Shown here: positions 34,743 through 43,274 of the stretch, in pieces
Position numbering within the stretch: position 1 is the first letter of the stretch
Layout of the letters: the number at the start of each line of letters is the position of its first letter
Assembly: GCA_964512675.1 (NCBI GenBank)
Contig: CAZEJR010000007.1
Location: 1 to 64,000, forward strand
Length of the DNA stretch: 64,000 nucleotides
From: A07HB70 sp964512675
GTDB taxonomy: Archaea; Halobacteriota; Halobacteria; Halobacteriales; Haloferacaceae
Reading direction: 5' to 3'
Program-made: the position numbers and the translations under genes
Notes under the pieces: generated by a model
What the model was told of the DNA's origin: nothing
The model's input: the letters and a program-made list of their open reading frames with translations, nothing else
Databases searched by the model: none

Positions 34743-37700
34743 CGCTCGACACCTCCGCGCTCGCGCCGCCGGCACGGGCCTCGACCGCGCCGTCGACCTG
34801 CAGATTGACGTCGCGCAGGCGGTCGACCGTCTCGTCGTCGGCGTTCCAGAGGCCGCGTTCGATCGCCTCCAGCAGCGTGTCGGTGACGTGTTCCAGCGCC
34901 CACGGGTTCACCTCCTCGAACCACTCCTGTCGGTCCTCGTCGAGGGCGTACGTCTCCGCGAGGTCGGTCCAGAGCCGGTCGCTCACGACCCCAGTCGTCG
35001 CGTCCCACCCCAGCGCGACGTCGACGGTCGAGGCGAGGTCGCCCGCGCCCTTGTAGCCGTGGTCCTCCATGCTCTCGACCCAGTCGGGGTTGAGCACGCG
35101 GGCGCGCATCGCCTTCCGGACCTTCTCCTCGTTCGTGTAGACGTCGACGTGCTCCGGGTCCGAGGAGTCGCCGACGTACGACGCCGGCTCTTCGCCCGCG
35201 CGGTCGGCGACGGCGGTGATGAAGCCGCCGTGGAACGCGTACCAGTCGGAGCTGTCGAACTCGTCCTGTTCGGACGTGTCCTCGATCTTGACCGTCGCCT
35301 CGACCGACCCGAGCCGCCGCTCGAAGGCGTCGTGGGCCTCGGTCACCCGTCCGCGCGACCCGAGCGCGTACCCGCCCCACTGGACGTAGACGTCCGCGAG
35401 GTCGCCGCGGTCGTCCCACGCCCCTTCGTCGACGGCCTTGTTCGTCCCGGCGCCGTAGCCGCCGGGGGTCGTCGTGAACACGCGGTGGCTCGCCGCCGCC
35501 CGCGCGTCGTCGGGCGACATCCCCTCGTCCTCGAGCGCCTCGGCCTCCGCCTCGACGTGTTTCTTGACGTAGTTCCGGTCGTGTGGCTCGTCCAGCGCGA
35601 CGACGGCCTCGACGGCGTCGCCGACGACGCTCGCGGCCTGCGGGAAGGCGTCGCGAAAGAGTCCGGAGACGCGGGTCGTCACGTCGATCCGGGGCCGGCC
35701 GAGCTCGTCGAGCGGTATCGGCTCGACGTCCTCGACCCGTCCGGCGTCGGTCCAGACCGGCTCGACGCCCATCAGCGCGAGCACCTGTGCGATCGTCTCG
35801 CCGCGCGTCCGGACCGTCGGCGTCCCCCAGGCGACGACCCCGACCTCCTCGGGGTACGACCCCTGCTCGCCGCGGTGACGCTCTGCGACGCCGTCTGCCA
35901 CCTCGCGCCCGACCCGCCACGCGCTCCGGGCCGGCACCTTCCGCGGGTCGAGCGTGTAGAAGTTCCGTGCGGTCGGGAGCAGGTCGACGCCGCCGCGGGT
36001 CGGCGCGCCGCTCCCGCCCGGCGGGACGTACGCGCCCGCGAGCGCGTCTGCCGTCCGCTCGACCTCCTCGCCCGCACCCCGAACCCGCGGCACGGCCTCG
36101 TCACAGAGGAACGCGAGCACCTCGCGGAGGTCCTCGTGTGCGCCGGGCTGGGCCCGCGCGTCGCCGAGTGGGTCGAGACCGACGACGAGCAGATTCGTCG
36201 TCAGGTCGTCGTCCGGCTCCGCTTCCGACTCGGAGGTCGGCAGGTCGAAGTCGTGGGCCGCGAGCGTCTCGACGAGCTCGAGGCTCGTCTCGTACACCTC
36301 GTCGGCGGCGCGCGCGAGCGACATCCCGAGGTCGTCGTCGTACGCCCCCGGGCTCTCGACCATCCGGTCGTGGTCGACGCCGAGGGCGCCCGCGACGGCC
36401 TCGCGCAGGCTCGGCGTCGAGCCGTTCTGCAGGCGCGTCAGCGCGACGAGATACTCGACCAGCCGCTCGCCGGTCGGCGGCTCGCCCATCGTGTGTAGGC
36501 CCATCCGGATCTGCGTGGTCTTGACGTCGGTCAGGTGGGCGTGGACCCGCTCGACGAGCTCGTCGATCTCCACCCGCTCGCCCGCGACAGACCCGTCGGC
36601 GAGTGTGGTCCCCGCGGCCTCGGGGCCGCGGACGTCGACGCGGTCGACCTCGCCGGCGACGCCGAGCTCGACGGCGAGGTCGAGGTCGTCGACCGCCTCG
36701 CGGATCAGCCGCTCTACCTCCTGCTCGTCGTCGGTCGCGCCGGCCTCGCGGTACCGGTCCGCGAGGTCCTCCAGCTCGGCGAGGCCGTCGTACGTGCCCG
36801 CGTTCGACATCACGGGCGTCAGGTGGTCGACGACCGCCGCGTACGACCGGCGCTTTGCCTGTGTCCCCTCGCCGGGGTTGTTGACGATGTACGGGTAGAC
36901 GTTCGGCAGGTCGCCGACGAGGGCGTCGGGCGCGCTCGCGCCGTCCAGCCCGACGGTCTTGCCGGGCAGCCACTCCAGCGACCCGTGGGTGCCGAGGTGG
37001 ACGACGGCGTCGGCGTCGAACGACTCGCGAAGCCACGCGTAGAACGCCACGTAGTCGTGTGGGGGCTGGAGGTCGGCGTCGTGGTACACCTTCGACGGGT
37101 CGGCCCCGAACCCTCGCGGGGGCTGGACCGTCACGAGGACGTCCCCGAACTCGACGCCCGGGACCGCGAACGGCCGGTCCGGCGGGTCGCCCCACTCCTC
37201 GACCACGGCCTCGCGCAGGCGCTCGTCGACGTCTGCGAACCACCGCCGGTACTGGTCGGTGTCGACGACGTCGACGCTCAGCTCTCGCACGTCCTCCGGC
37301 GCGACCCACCGGTCGTCGAGGGTGAGCTGTGCGGTGAGCCGGTCCATCAGCGACGCGCCGCCAGCCGGGCGCTCGCCGCCGAGGTCGTAGCCCCGTGCCG
37401 CGAGTTCGTCGAGCAGGTTGACCGTGCTCTCGGGGGTGTCGAGTCCGAACGCCGTGCCGATGCCGTCGTCGCTCGGCGGGTAGTTGTGGAGCACCACGGC
37501 GACGTTCGCCTCGTCGTTCGGGAGGTGCCGGAGCCGCGCCCAGTTGACCGCCAGCCGCGCGGCGTGGTCGACACGGTCGTCGATCGGGCGGTGCTGTTTC
37601 GGGGCCGTTCCGATGCCGGCGTCGTCCTCGACGCGCTCCTTCCCGCTGATGGGGTGGGTGATCACGTTCCCGTCGAACTCCGGGAGCGCGACCGAGAGGG

Positions 37701-38607
37701 CGAGTTCGAACCCCATCACCCCCGTCTCGCTCGCCTCGTAGCGCGACCGCGAACGCATCGTCGTCACCGTCTGGAGGACGGGGACGCCGAGCCTGTCGAG
37801 GAAGACGTCCTCGGCGCCCGCCCCCTCGTCGTCCGCCGCGCGGCCGCGTTCGTCCATCGAGAGCGAGAACATGAACGACGAGCAGACGGCGTCGACGGTC
37901 GGCTCACCGGATTCGAGAAGCCACTCGTCGACGATCCGTTCGGCGTCCCAGCCGCCGTCCGCGTCTTCCTCCGTCGCCGGATTGCAGAACACCGGGAGCG
38001 CGTCCGCTCCGTGCCGCTCGATCGCCCGGACCTGCGCGTCGACGTACGCGAGGTTCTCGTGTGTCCAGTGGCTCTCGTAGAACCAGACGGCGACGGTCGG
38101 TCGGTCGGCGTCGAACGTCGCCCGGAGCTCCGCGTGGGTCGCGCCCGGGTGGTCCGGATGATAGACCCCCTCTGTCGGGAGGGAGACCGGATCGTCGTGA
38201 GCAACGGCCCGGTCGCCGTAGGTGTCGACGAGAAACCGGAGGCAGTTCGCGACGTTCGCCGTCCCGCCGCGCTCGAGGTAGTCGTAAACCCGGTCGCGGT
38301 CCGGGGGGGCGACGGTGGTGTCCTCGACGGCGTAGGCGTCGCCGGTCGACTTCACCACCAGCGGCACACCCGCCTCGCGCAGTCGCTCGACCGCGTGGTC
38401 GTACCCCGGCATGCTGTCCTCGCCGCCGTGGAGCCACAGCACGACCGCCGTCGGGTCGTCGAGTTCGTCGAGAAACGCGTCGACGTCGCCGGGCCCGTCG
38501 AGGTCGCTCTCCGAGCGCGCGACCACGTCGGCGTCGACACGTCCGGCGGCGCGGCCGACCGCGCCCAGTTCGTTCTCCGTCGCCGTGTATAGTCCGATCG
38601 TCGACAT
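34732..38607 (-). CDS. cobN: Cobaltochelatase large subunit
   Basis: The 1291-residue protein matches CobN/magnesium-chelatase H in length and segments: TVAVWFYESHW, GVMGFELALSVALPEFDG, NVAVVLHNYPPSDDGIGTAFGLDTPES, VVHLGTHGSLEWLPGKT, GEGTQAKRRSYAAVVDH and YGAGTNKAVDEGAWDDR (segments quoted in part). It inserts Co2+ into the corrin ring with ATP hydrolysis by AAA+ partners, here most likely the divergent ChlID protein. Its ATG is only 34 bases from the chosen chlID start. Confidence 0.95.
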   Translation of the reverse strand: MSTIGLYTATENELGAVGRAAGRVDADVVARSESDLDGPGDVDAFLDELDDPTAVVLWLHGGEDSMPGYDHAVERLREAGVPLVVKSTGDAYAVEDTTVAPPDRDRVYDYLERGGTANVANCLRFLVDTYGDRAVAHDDPVSLPTEGVYHPDHPGATHAELRATFDADRPTVAVWFYESHWTHENLAYVDAQVRAIERHGADALPVFCNPATEEDADGGWDAERIVDEWLLESGEPTVDAVCSSFMFSLSMDERGRAADDEGAGAEDVFLDRLGVPVLQTVTTMRSRSRYEASETGVMGFELALSVALPEFDGNVITHPISGKERVEDDAGIGTAPKQHRPIDDRVDHAARLAVNWARLRHLPNDEANVAVVLHNYPPSDDGIGTAFGLDTPESTVNLLDELAARGYDLGGERPAGGASLMDRLTAQLTLDDRWVAPEDVRELSVDVVDTDQYRRWFADVDERLREAVVEEWGDPPDRPFAVPGVEFGDVLVTVQPPRGFGADPSKVYHDADLQPPHDYVAFYAWLRESFDADAVVHLGTHGSLEWLPGKTVGLDGASAPDALVGDLPNVYPYIVNNPGEGTQAKRRSYAAVVDHLTPVMSNAGTYDGLAELEDLADRYREAGATDDEQEVERLIREAVDDLDLAVELGVAGEVDRVDVRGPEAAGTTLADGSVAGERVEIDELVERVHAHLTDVKTTQIRMGLHTMGEPPTGERLVEYLVALTRLQNGSTPSLREAVAGALGVDHDRMVESPGAYDDDLGMSLARAADEVYETSLELVETLAAHDFDLPTSESEAEPDDDLTTNLLVVGLDPLGDARAQPGAHEDLREVLAFLCDEAVPRVRGAGEEVERTADALAGAYVPPGGSGAPTRGGVDLLPTARNFYTLDPRKVPARSAWRVGREVADGVAERHRGEQGSYPEEVGVVAWGTPTVRTRGETIAQVLALMGVEPVWTDAGRVEDVEPIPLDELGRPRIDVTTRVSGLFRDAFPQAASVVGDAVEAVVALDEPHDRNYVKKHVEAEAEALEDEGMSPDDARAAASHRVFTTTPGGYGAGTNKAVDEGAWDDRGDLADVYVQWGGYALGSRGRVTEAHDAFERRLGSVEATVKIEDTSEQDEFDSSDWYAFHGGFITAVADRAGEEPASYVGDSSDPEHVDVYTNEEKVRKAMRARVLNPDWVESMEDHGYKGAGDLASTVDVALGWDATTGVVSDRLWTDLAETYALDEDRQEWFEEVNPWALEHVTDTLLEAIERGLWNADDETVDRLRDVNLQVDGAVEARAGGASAEVSSGDD

Positions 38608-38641
38608 AATCTTGTTAAACCTCCGTTTCGCTATGTCAAGT

Positions 38642-40768
38642 ATGGTTGTCTACGGCGGGAACAAGAAAGCTTCGGGCGTCGGGGCCGAAGCCCCGTCGTT
38701 CGCGGGGATCGTGGGCCAGACGGAGCTCAAGCGAGCGTTACTCGCGGCCGCGACCGACGACGCGCTCGACGGACTCCTCGTCCGCGGGGAGAAAGGGACC
38801 GCGAAGTCGACCGCGGTCCGGGCGCTCGCCGGCCTGCTTCCGACCCAGCGCGCCGTCGCCGACTGTCCGTACGGCTGTCCGCCAGCCGACCCGGACCGGC
38901 AGTGTGCCGACTGCCGGGAGCGGTCGGACCCGCCGGTCACCGAGCGGCAGGTCCCGCTGGTGACGCTCCCGCTCGGCGCGACGCGCGAACGGGTGGTCGG
39001 GTCGCTCTCCGTCGCCGACGCGCTGGACGGCGACCCGACGTTCGACCCCGGCCTGCTGGCCCGCGCGAACCGTGGCATACTGTACGTCGACGAGGTGAAT
39101 CTGCTCGACGACCACCTCGTCGACGCGGTGCTGGACGCCGCCGCGAGCGGCGTCAACCGTGTCGAGCGCGACGGCGTGAGTCGGACTCACCCTGCGGACG
39201 TCACGCTCGTCGGGACGATGAACCCGGAAGAGGGCGACCTGCGCCCGCAGCTCCGCGACCGGTTCGCGCTCTCGACGTCCGTCTCGGCCTGCGCCGACGT
39301 CGACGACCGCGTCCGGATCGTCGAGCGCGCGCTCGGAACCGCGACGCCCGGCGAGGACGACGGCGACCACGCCGAGCGGCTCCTTGCGGCACGGGATCGA
39401 CTCGACGACGTCGAGGTGCCGCGCGCGTTCCTGGAGCAGGTCGCGACGCTCTGTCGCGACGCCGGCGTCGACGGCCACCGGGCCGACCTCGCCGCGACGC
39501 GGGCGGCCCGGGCGCTCGCCGCCCTCGAGGGCCGGACGAAGGTGATCGAGAGCGACGTCCGCCGTGGCGCCGAACTCGCGCTCCCGCACCGGCTCCGGGC
39601 GGACCCGTTCGACGACGCGCCGGACCCGGACGACCTGATAGACGAGCACTTCGACGACGAGGAGCCGGAGCCGGAGCCAGACGACGACCCGTCCGAGGGT
39701 GACGGCGACGAGCGGTCGACGGAGCCAGACGACGACCCGTCCGAGGGTGACGGCGACGAGGCGCAGGCGCCGCAGGGGGCGCCCGACGCCGACGAGGCCG
39801 GCGGCGACGGAGACGCCACGTCGGGAGCCGACGACGGCTCCGACGCCGACGGGCGTCCGGCGGAACGGCCCTCCGGCGGACCCGACGAGGACGACGGGAG
39901 ACGAGGTGACGCGGACGAGCGGTCGACGGAGCCCGGCGACGACGAGTCCGGCGACGACGACGCCGACGAGGAGGCCACGCCGCTCGTCCCCGGTGCGGCG
40001 CGGTCGCCGGCGGACGACGCCGCGGCGCCGTCGTTCGAGGCTCCGGAGGCCGACGACGCCGGACGGTCCGGCGGGGCGTCGGCGTCGCCCGACGCCGCCG
40101 GGACCGGGCCGCGGGTGCGCACGCGCCGGGCGAGCGGCGACCGCGTCGACGCGGCGGCCTCGGTGCGGGCCGCGGGCCGGCGCGGTGCCGGATCGGTCGA
40201 GTCGCGCGACCTCCGCGAGTCGGTGCGAGCGTCCTCGGCGCCGGCGCTCGTCACCTTCGTCGTCGACGCGAGCGCGTCGATGCGACCGGCCATGCGGGCG
40301 GCGAAAGGGACGGTGCTCGCGCTCCTGCGCGAGGCGTACGAGGCGCGCGACGAGGTGGCGTTCGTCGCCTTCGCCGGCGAGGACGCCGAGGTGTTGCTCC
40401 CGCCGACCGACAGCGTCTCGATGGCTGCCAGACACCTCAAGCAGCTCCCGACGGGCGACCGGACGCCGCTTCCGGACGGGCTGCGGACGGCACACCGCGT
40501 CGTCGAGCGGGCCGACCCGGCGGCGAGCGTCGTCGTGCTCGTCACGGACGGTCGGGCGAACGTCGCGGCGGAGAGCCCGACCGCCGAGACACGGTCGGCG
40601 GCGCGCGCCCTCGCCGAGACGGGCAGCCGCGTCGTCGTCGTCGACGCGAGCGACGGCGCACGCGGCCTCGTCGGCGTCGTCCGCGACGCGACCGGCGGCG
40701 AGCGGGTCCCGCTGTCGGCGCTGTCTGCCGAGCGGGTGGGCGACGCGCTCGCCGCGGCCAGAGAGTAG
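38642..40768 (+). CDS. chlID: Chelatase AAA+ / VWA fusion protein (ChlI-ChlD type)
   Basis: The 708-residue protein has an N-terminal AAA+ domain (Walker A RGEKGTAKSTAVRAL, Walker B GILYVDEVNLLDD, TMNPEEGDLRPQL), a very acidic repeat-containing linker (about 325-510), and a C-terminal von Willebrand A domain with MIDAS-like VVDASASM. It should power CobN. A four-cysteine cluster, CPYGCPPADPDRQCADC, sits in the AAA+ domain. GTTAAAC at 38614-38620 lies 28 bases before ATG 38642; ATG 38633 is an alternative start. It ends 63 bases before cbtB. Confidence 0.92.
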   Translation: MVVYGGNKKASGVGAEAPSFAGIVGQTELKRALLAAATDDALDGLLVRGEKGTAKSTAVRALAGLLPTQRAVADCPYGCPPADPDRQCADCRERSDPPVTERQVPLVTLPLGATRERVVGSLSVADALDGDPTFDPGLLARANRGILYVDEVNLLDDHLVDAVLDAAASGVNRVERDGVSRTHPADVTLVGTMNPEEGDLRPQLRDRFALSTSVSACADVDDRVRIVERALGTATPGEDDGDHAERLLAARDRLDDVEVPRAFLEQVATLCRDAGVDGHRADLAATRAARALAALEGRTKVIESDVRRGAELALPHRLRADPFDDAPDPDDLIDEHFDDEEPEPEPDDDPSEGDGDERSTEPDDDPSEGDGDEAQAPQGAPDADEAGGDGDATSGADDGSDADGRPAERPSGGPDEDDGRRGDADERSTEPGDDESGDDDADEEATPLVPGAARSPADDAAAPSFEAPEADDAGRSGGASASPDAAGTGPRVRTRRASGDRVDAAASVRAAGRRGAGSVESRDLRESVRASSAPALVTFVVDASASMRPAMRAAKGTVLALLREAYEARDEVAFVAFAGEDAEVLLPPTDSVSMAARHLKQLPTGDRTPLPDGLRTAHRVVERADPAASVVVLVTDGRANVAAESPTAETRSAARALAETGSRVVVVDASDGARGLVGVVRDATGGERVPLSALSAERVGDALAAARE
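39673..39762 (+). repeat. 48-bp in-frame tandem duplication in the chlID linker
   Basis: The unit starting GGAGCCAGACGACG at 39673 recurs at 39721, nearly identical for about 40 bases, encoding EPDDDPSEGDGDERST then EPDDDPSEGDGDEAQA. A related DERSTEPGDDES occurs near 39920. It lengthens the acidic linker by 16 residues. Confidence 0.85.
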
Positions 40769-40787
40769 GCTCGGCTGTCTCTCACCG

Positions 40788-40821
40788 CAATATTTACAAG
40801 CTCAGTTGTGTTCGTACAACT
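40788..40821 (+). promoter_or_regulatory. cbtBA promoter with inverted-repeat operator
   Basis: AATATTTA (40788-40795) is a good TATA box. AGTTGT-GTTCGT-ACAACT (40804-40821) is a perfect 6-bp inverted repeat covering the expected transcript start, 10 bases before the cbtB ATG. The core GTTGTGTT-N3-ACAA recurs before cbiT. A cobalt- or B12-responsive repressor site is inferred. Confidence 0.6.
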
Positions 40822-40831
40822 CGGCTTTCGA

Positions 40832-41020
40832 ATGTCGACACACCACCCGACCGTCCACGACCGTCTCGCGCTCGTCCGCTCGGAGCTGACACCCGCAGAG
40901 GCCGCCGCCGGCATCCTGCTCGTCGCCGCGCTCGGAGTCACGCTCCTCTTTCTCCAGGAGCCGCTTGCGCACGAGTCGCTCCACGACTTCCGGCACGCGG
41001 CGGGGATAACCTGTCACTGA
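40832..41020 (+). CDS. cbtB: Cobalt transporter small subunit CbtB
   Basis: The 62-residue protein has one membrane helix (about 22-42, AAAGILLVAALGVTLLFL) followed by a histidine-rich metal-binding tail, AHESLHDFRHAAGITCH, with the CH ending typical of CbtB. It works with the adjacent multi-helix CbtA in cobalt uptake. Co-transcribed: cbtA's ATG follows its stop directly. Confidence 0.92.
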   Translation: MSTHHPTVHDRLALVRSELTPAEAAAGILLVAALGVTLLFLQEPLAHESLHDFRHAAGITCH

Positions 41021-41653
41021 ATGCTCCGGACATACCTGACGCGTGGCGTCGCCGCCGGTGTCGTCGTCGGCGTCCCCTTCGGACTGACAGTCGCGGTCGT
41101 CGGCGACCCGACTGCCGGCGGCGTCGGCACCGACGCCACCCTGGCGTCGTTCGCTGTCACCGGTGTCGCCGCCGCCCTCTGGAGTGTCCTGCTCGGGGCC
41201 GTCGTCTTCGGCGCCGCGCACTTCCTGTTCGAGCCGCTGGTTCCGGGGCGCGGCGCGGTCAGGAGCTACCTGCTCGGTGCCGCCGGATTCGTCACCGTCT
41301 CCGGTGCTCCGTGGCTCGTGCTTCCGCCCGGCGTCGAGTCGGCGCTCCCCGCCGGGACCCGGGTCGCGCTGTACGCCGGGGCGATGGTCGCCGGCGCCGC
41401 CGCCTGCCTGCTCGCGGGCGCGACGTACCGGCGGGTCCGCCGCACCAGCGGGCGACGCGTCGCACTCGCCGCAGCGCTCGTCCCGCTCTCACTTCTCTCC
41501 GGCCTCGCCGTCGTCGGTCCGGTCGGCGTGCCCGTAGCCGACCTCGCGCTCCCGGTCGTCGCCGGACAGCCCGCACTCTGGGCGGCGCTCGCGACCGTCC
41601 ACGCCGTCAGGACGACGCCGCGTCGCCCCGCGACGACGCCGGCGGGCGACTGA
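41021..41653 (+). CDS. cbtA: Cobalt transporter subunit CbtA
   Basis: The 210-residue membrane protein has about five to six hydrophobic helices and the CbtA signature position LRTYLTRGVAAGVVVGVPFG at its start. With CbtB it forms the cobalt permease commonly placed with cobalamin genes. It ends 31 bases before the convergent beta-propeller gene. Confidence 0.9.
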   Translation: MLRTYLTRGVAAGVVVGVPFGLTVAVVGDPTAGGVGTDATLASFAVTGVAAALWSVLLGAVVFGAAHFLFEPLVPGRGAVRSYLLGAAGFVTVSGAPWLVLPPGVESALPAGTRVALYAGAMVAGAAACLLAGATYRRVRRTSGRRVALAAALVPLSLLSGLAVVGPVGVPVADLALPVVAGQPALWAALATVHAVRTTPRRPATTPAGD

Positions 41654-41684
41654 GGCTCGCCGCCGGCCTCCGCGCGCCCGTCGA

Positions 41685-42869
41685 CTACTCGACCAGCAGC
41701 CGGTACGCCCCTCGCTCGACGCCCTCGTCGTGGTAGACGACCGGCTCCTCGACGGCGGCGACGCGCTCCTCGTCCGCCGCGACCGCCGTTACCACGCCCT
41801 CCGTCTCGACCGTCGCTCGCGGCCCGTCGGGACCGAACGTCCGGAGGCCGTGGACGGCTGCGTCGCGGTCCCGGAAGTGCTGGGCGCCGGGCACTGCGAG
41901 CGTCTCGTCGCCCGCGGCGACGCCGGACGCGAACCCGCCAACCGACGCCGTCCAGCGGCGCTCTCCCCGGCGACAGCCGGCGACCGCGTGCTCGTTCGGG
42001 TGGCGTGCCTCTGTCTCGCGCCCCTCGACCGGGTAGGTGTTGCCGGTGACGAACGCGACGGTCCCGCCGACGGCGGCGGCGTGGTTCGGGTACGCGTACA
42101 CCCGCTCTCCGCCGACGACCGTCTCTGTTCCGAGGTCGACACGCCAGCGAACCGCTCCGTCCGGACCGAGGCGGTAGCCACGCTTGTCCGCGTGGCTCGC
42201 GACCGCCGCGCCGTCGTCGAGTAGCGCGACGTCGCCGACACGTCGCGTTCCGTCGCCCGGCGGGTCCCACCGACACCGGACGGCTCCGTCGTCGTCGAGG
42301 ATCACGAGGCCGACGTCGTGGCCGCCGGGACAGCGGTTGTACGCGACTGCGACCCGGTCGTCGCGGACCGAGAGCGCGACCGGCGACGCGTCGGCGGCGT
42401 GTGTCCACGCGACGGAGCCGTCGGGAGCGAACGCGTACACGCGGCTCTCGAACCGGCGTTCGTCGCCGTCGCGTTCGTACCGCCGTGCGGCGGCGTACAG
42501 CCGCCGCTCGCCGGTCGCGACCGCGGCGACGACCGGGAGCTGGAATCGCGTCTCCGTCGTCGCCTGCCCGACCTCGGCGGCGGTCTCGTGGCGCCACCGC
42601 CGCCGTCCTGTCGCGTCGTACAGTTCGACGCCGCCGCGGGGGCCGCGCTCGCCGACGGCGACGCCGCCCGCGAACGGCACCGCGGCGACGACCGACGCGT
42701 CTCGAGAGTCTGTCGCCCACCGCTCCGCGAGCGCCTGGCCGAACGCCCGCACCCGTCCGCCGGCGGTCCCGGCGACGACGAGGCCGTCGACCAGCGCGAC
42801 CGCCGACCGCCGACCGGCGTGACGCGAGCGTGCCGGCGGCGGGTCGCCCAGCGCGACCCGGTCGGTCAC
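41685..42869 (-). CDS. PQQ-like beta-propeller repeat protein in the cobalamin operon
   Basis: The 394-residue protein consists of repeated four-strand blades with motifs such as GGVELYDATGRRRWRHE, RVYAFAPDGSVAWTHAAD and GYRLGPDGAVRWRVD, as in BamB/PQQ-type propellers. No signal peptide, so cytosolic. It is translationally coupled (4-base overlap) to the DUF3209 gene and lies last in the operon. It could scaffold the pathway enzymes; function unproven. Confidence 0.8.
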   Translation of the reverse strand: MTDRVALGDPPPARSRHAGRRSAVALVDGLVVAGTAGGRVRAFGQALAERWATDSRDASVVAAVPFAGGVAVGERGPRGGVELYDATGRRRWRHETAAEVGQATTETRFQLPVVAAVATGERRLYAAARRYERDGDERRFESRVYAFAPDGSVAWTHAADASPVALSVRDDRVAVAYNRCPGGHDVGLVILDDDGAVRCRWDPPGDGTRRVGDVALLDDGAAVASHADKRGYRLGPDGAVRWRVDLGTETVVGGERVYAYPNHAAAVGGTVAFVTGNTYPVEGRETEARHPNEHAVAGCRRGERRWTASVGGFASGVAAGDETLAVPGAQHFRDRDAAVHGLRTFGPDGPRATVETEGVVTAVAADEERVAAVEEPVVYHDEGVERGAYRLLVE

Positions 42870-43246
42870 GCCTCCTCGTCCTCGACCGGGAACGTCTCGT
42901 GGAGGACGTCGTGTGACTCCCCGAGGCCGTCCAGGACGCCGGTTCCGTGGTCGGTCAGCCGGGCGACCGCGCGCTCGGCGTCGCGGACGGCGACCAGCCG
43001 CCCGCGGAGGTAGTCGTACTCCGGGTCGTCGGGGTCGGCTGCGGCCACCTCGGCCTCTAAGTCGACGAGCGCGGCGTCGAGGTGTCTGGCGACGGCGTCG
43101 AGCGTCTCTGCCGCTGCCAGCGCCCCGACGGGCCCCGTGTCGTGTCCCTCGAGTTCCGCCTCGGCGTGTGCTCGCGCGCTCTCGTCGGCGGTGCCGAGGG
43201 TGTTCATCAGTCCGAGTCGTAGCGCCTCTATCTCGTGGCAGGTCAT
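42866..43246 (-). CDS. DUF3209 family protein
   Basis: The 126-residue protein starts MTCHEIEALRLGLMNTLG and is helical throughout, matching DUF3209, a small haloarchaeal family found with cobalamin genes. CHE at the N-terminus could bind a metal. Follows cbiX-ferredoxin by 28 bases and overlaps the propeller gene by 4. Function unknown; a role in cobalt handling is inference. Confidence 0.8.
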   Translation of the reverse strand: MTCHEIEALRLGLMNTLGTADESARAHAEAELEGHDTGPVGALAAAETLDAVARHLDAALVDLEAEVAAADPDDPEYDYLRGRLVAVRDAERAVARLTDHGTGVLDGLGESHDVLHETFPVEDEEA

Positions 43247-43274
43247 GTGGTATCGTGGGTGTGTCGTGGTTCGG

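Noticed and set aside
40769..40831. Possible cobalamin riboswitch before cbtB
   Set aside because: Only 63 bases lie between chlID and cbtB; no B12-box-like conserved core and no room for the fold. Archaeal control by a protein is more likely.
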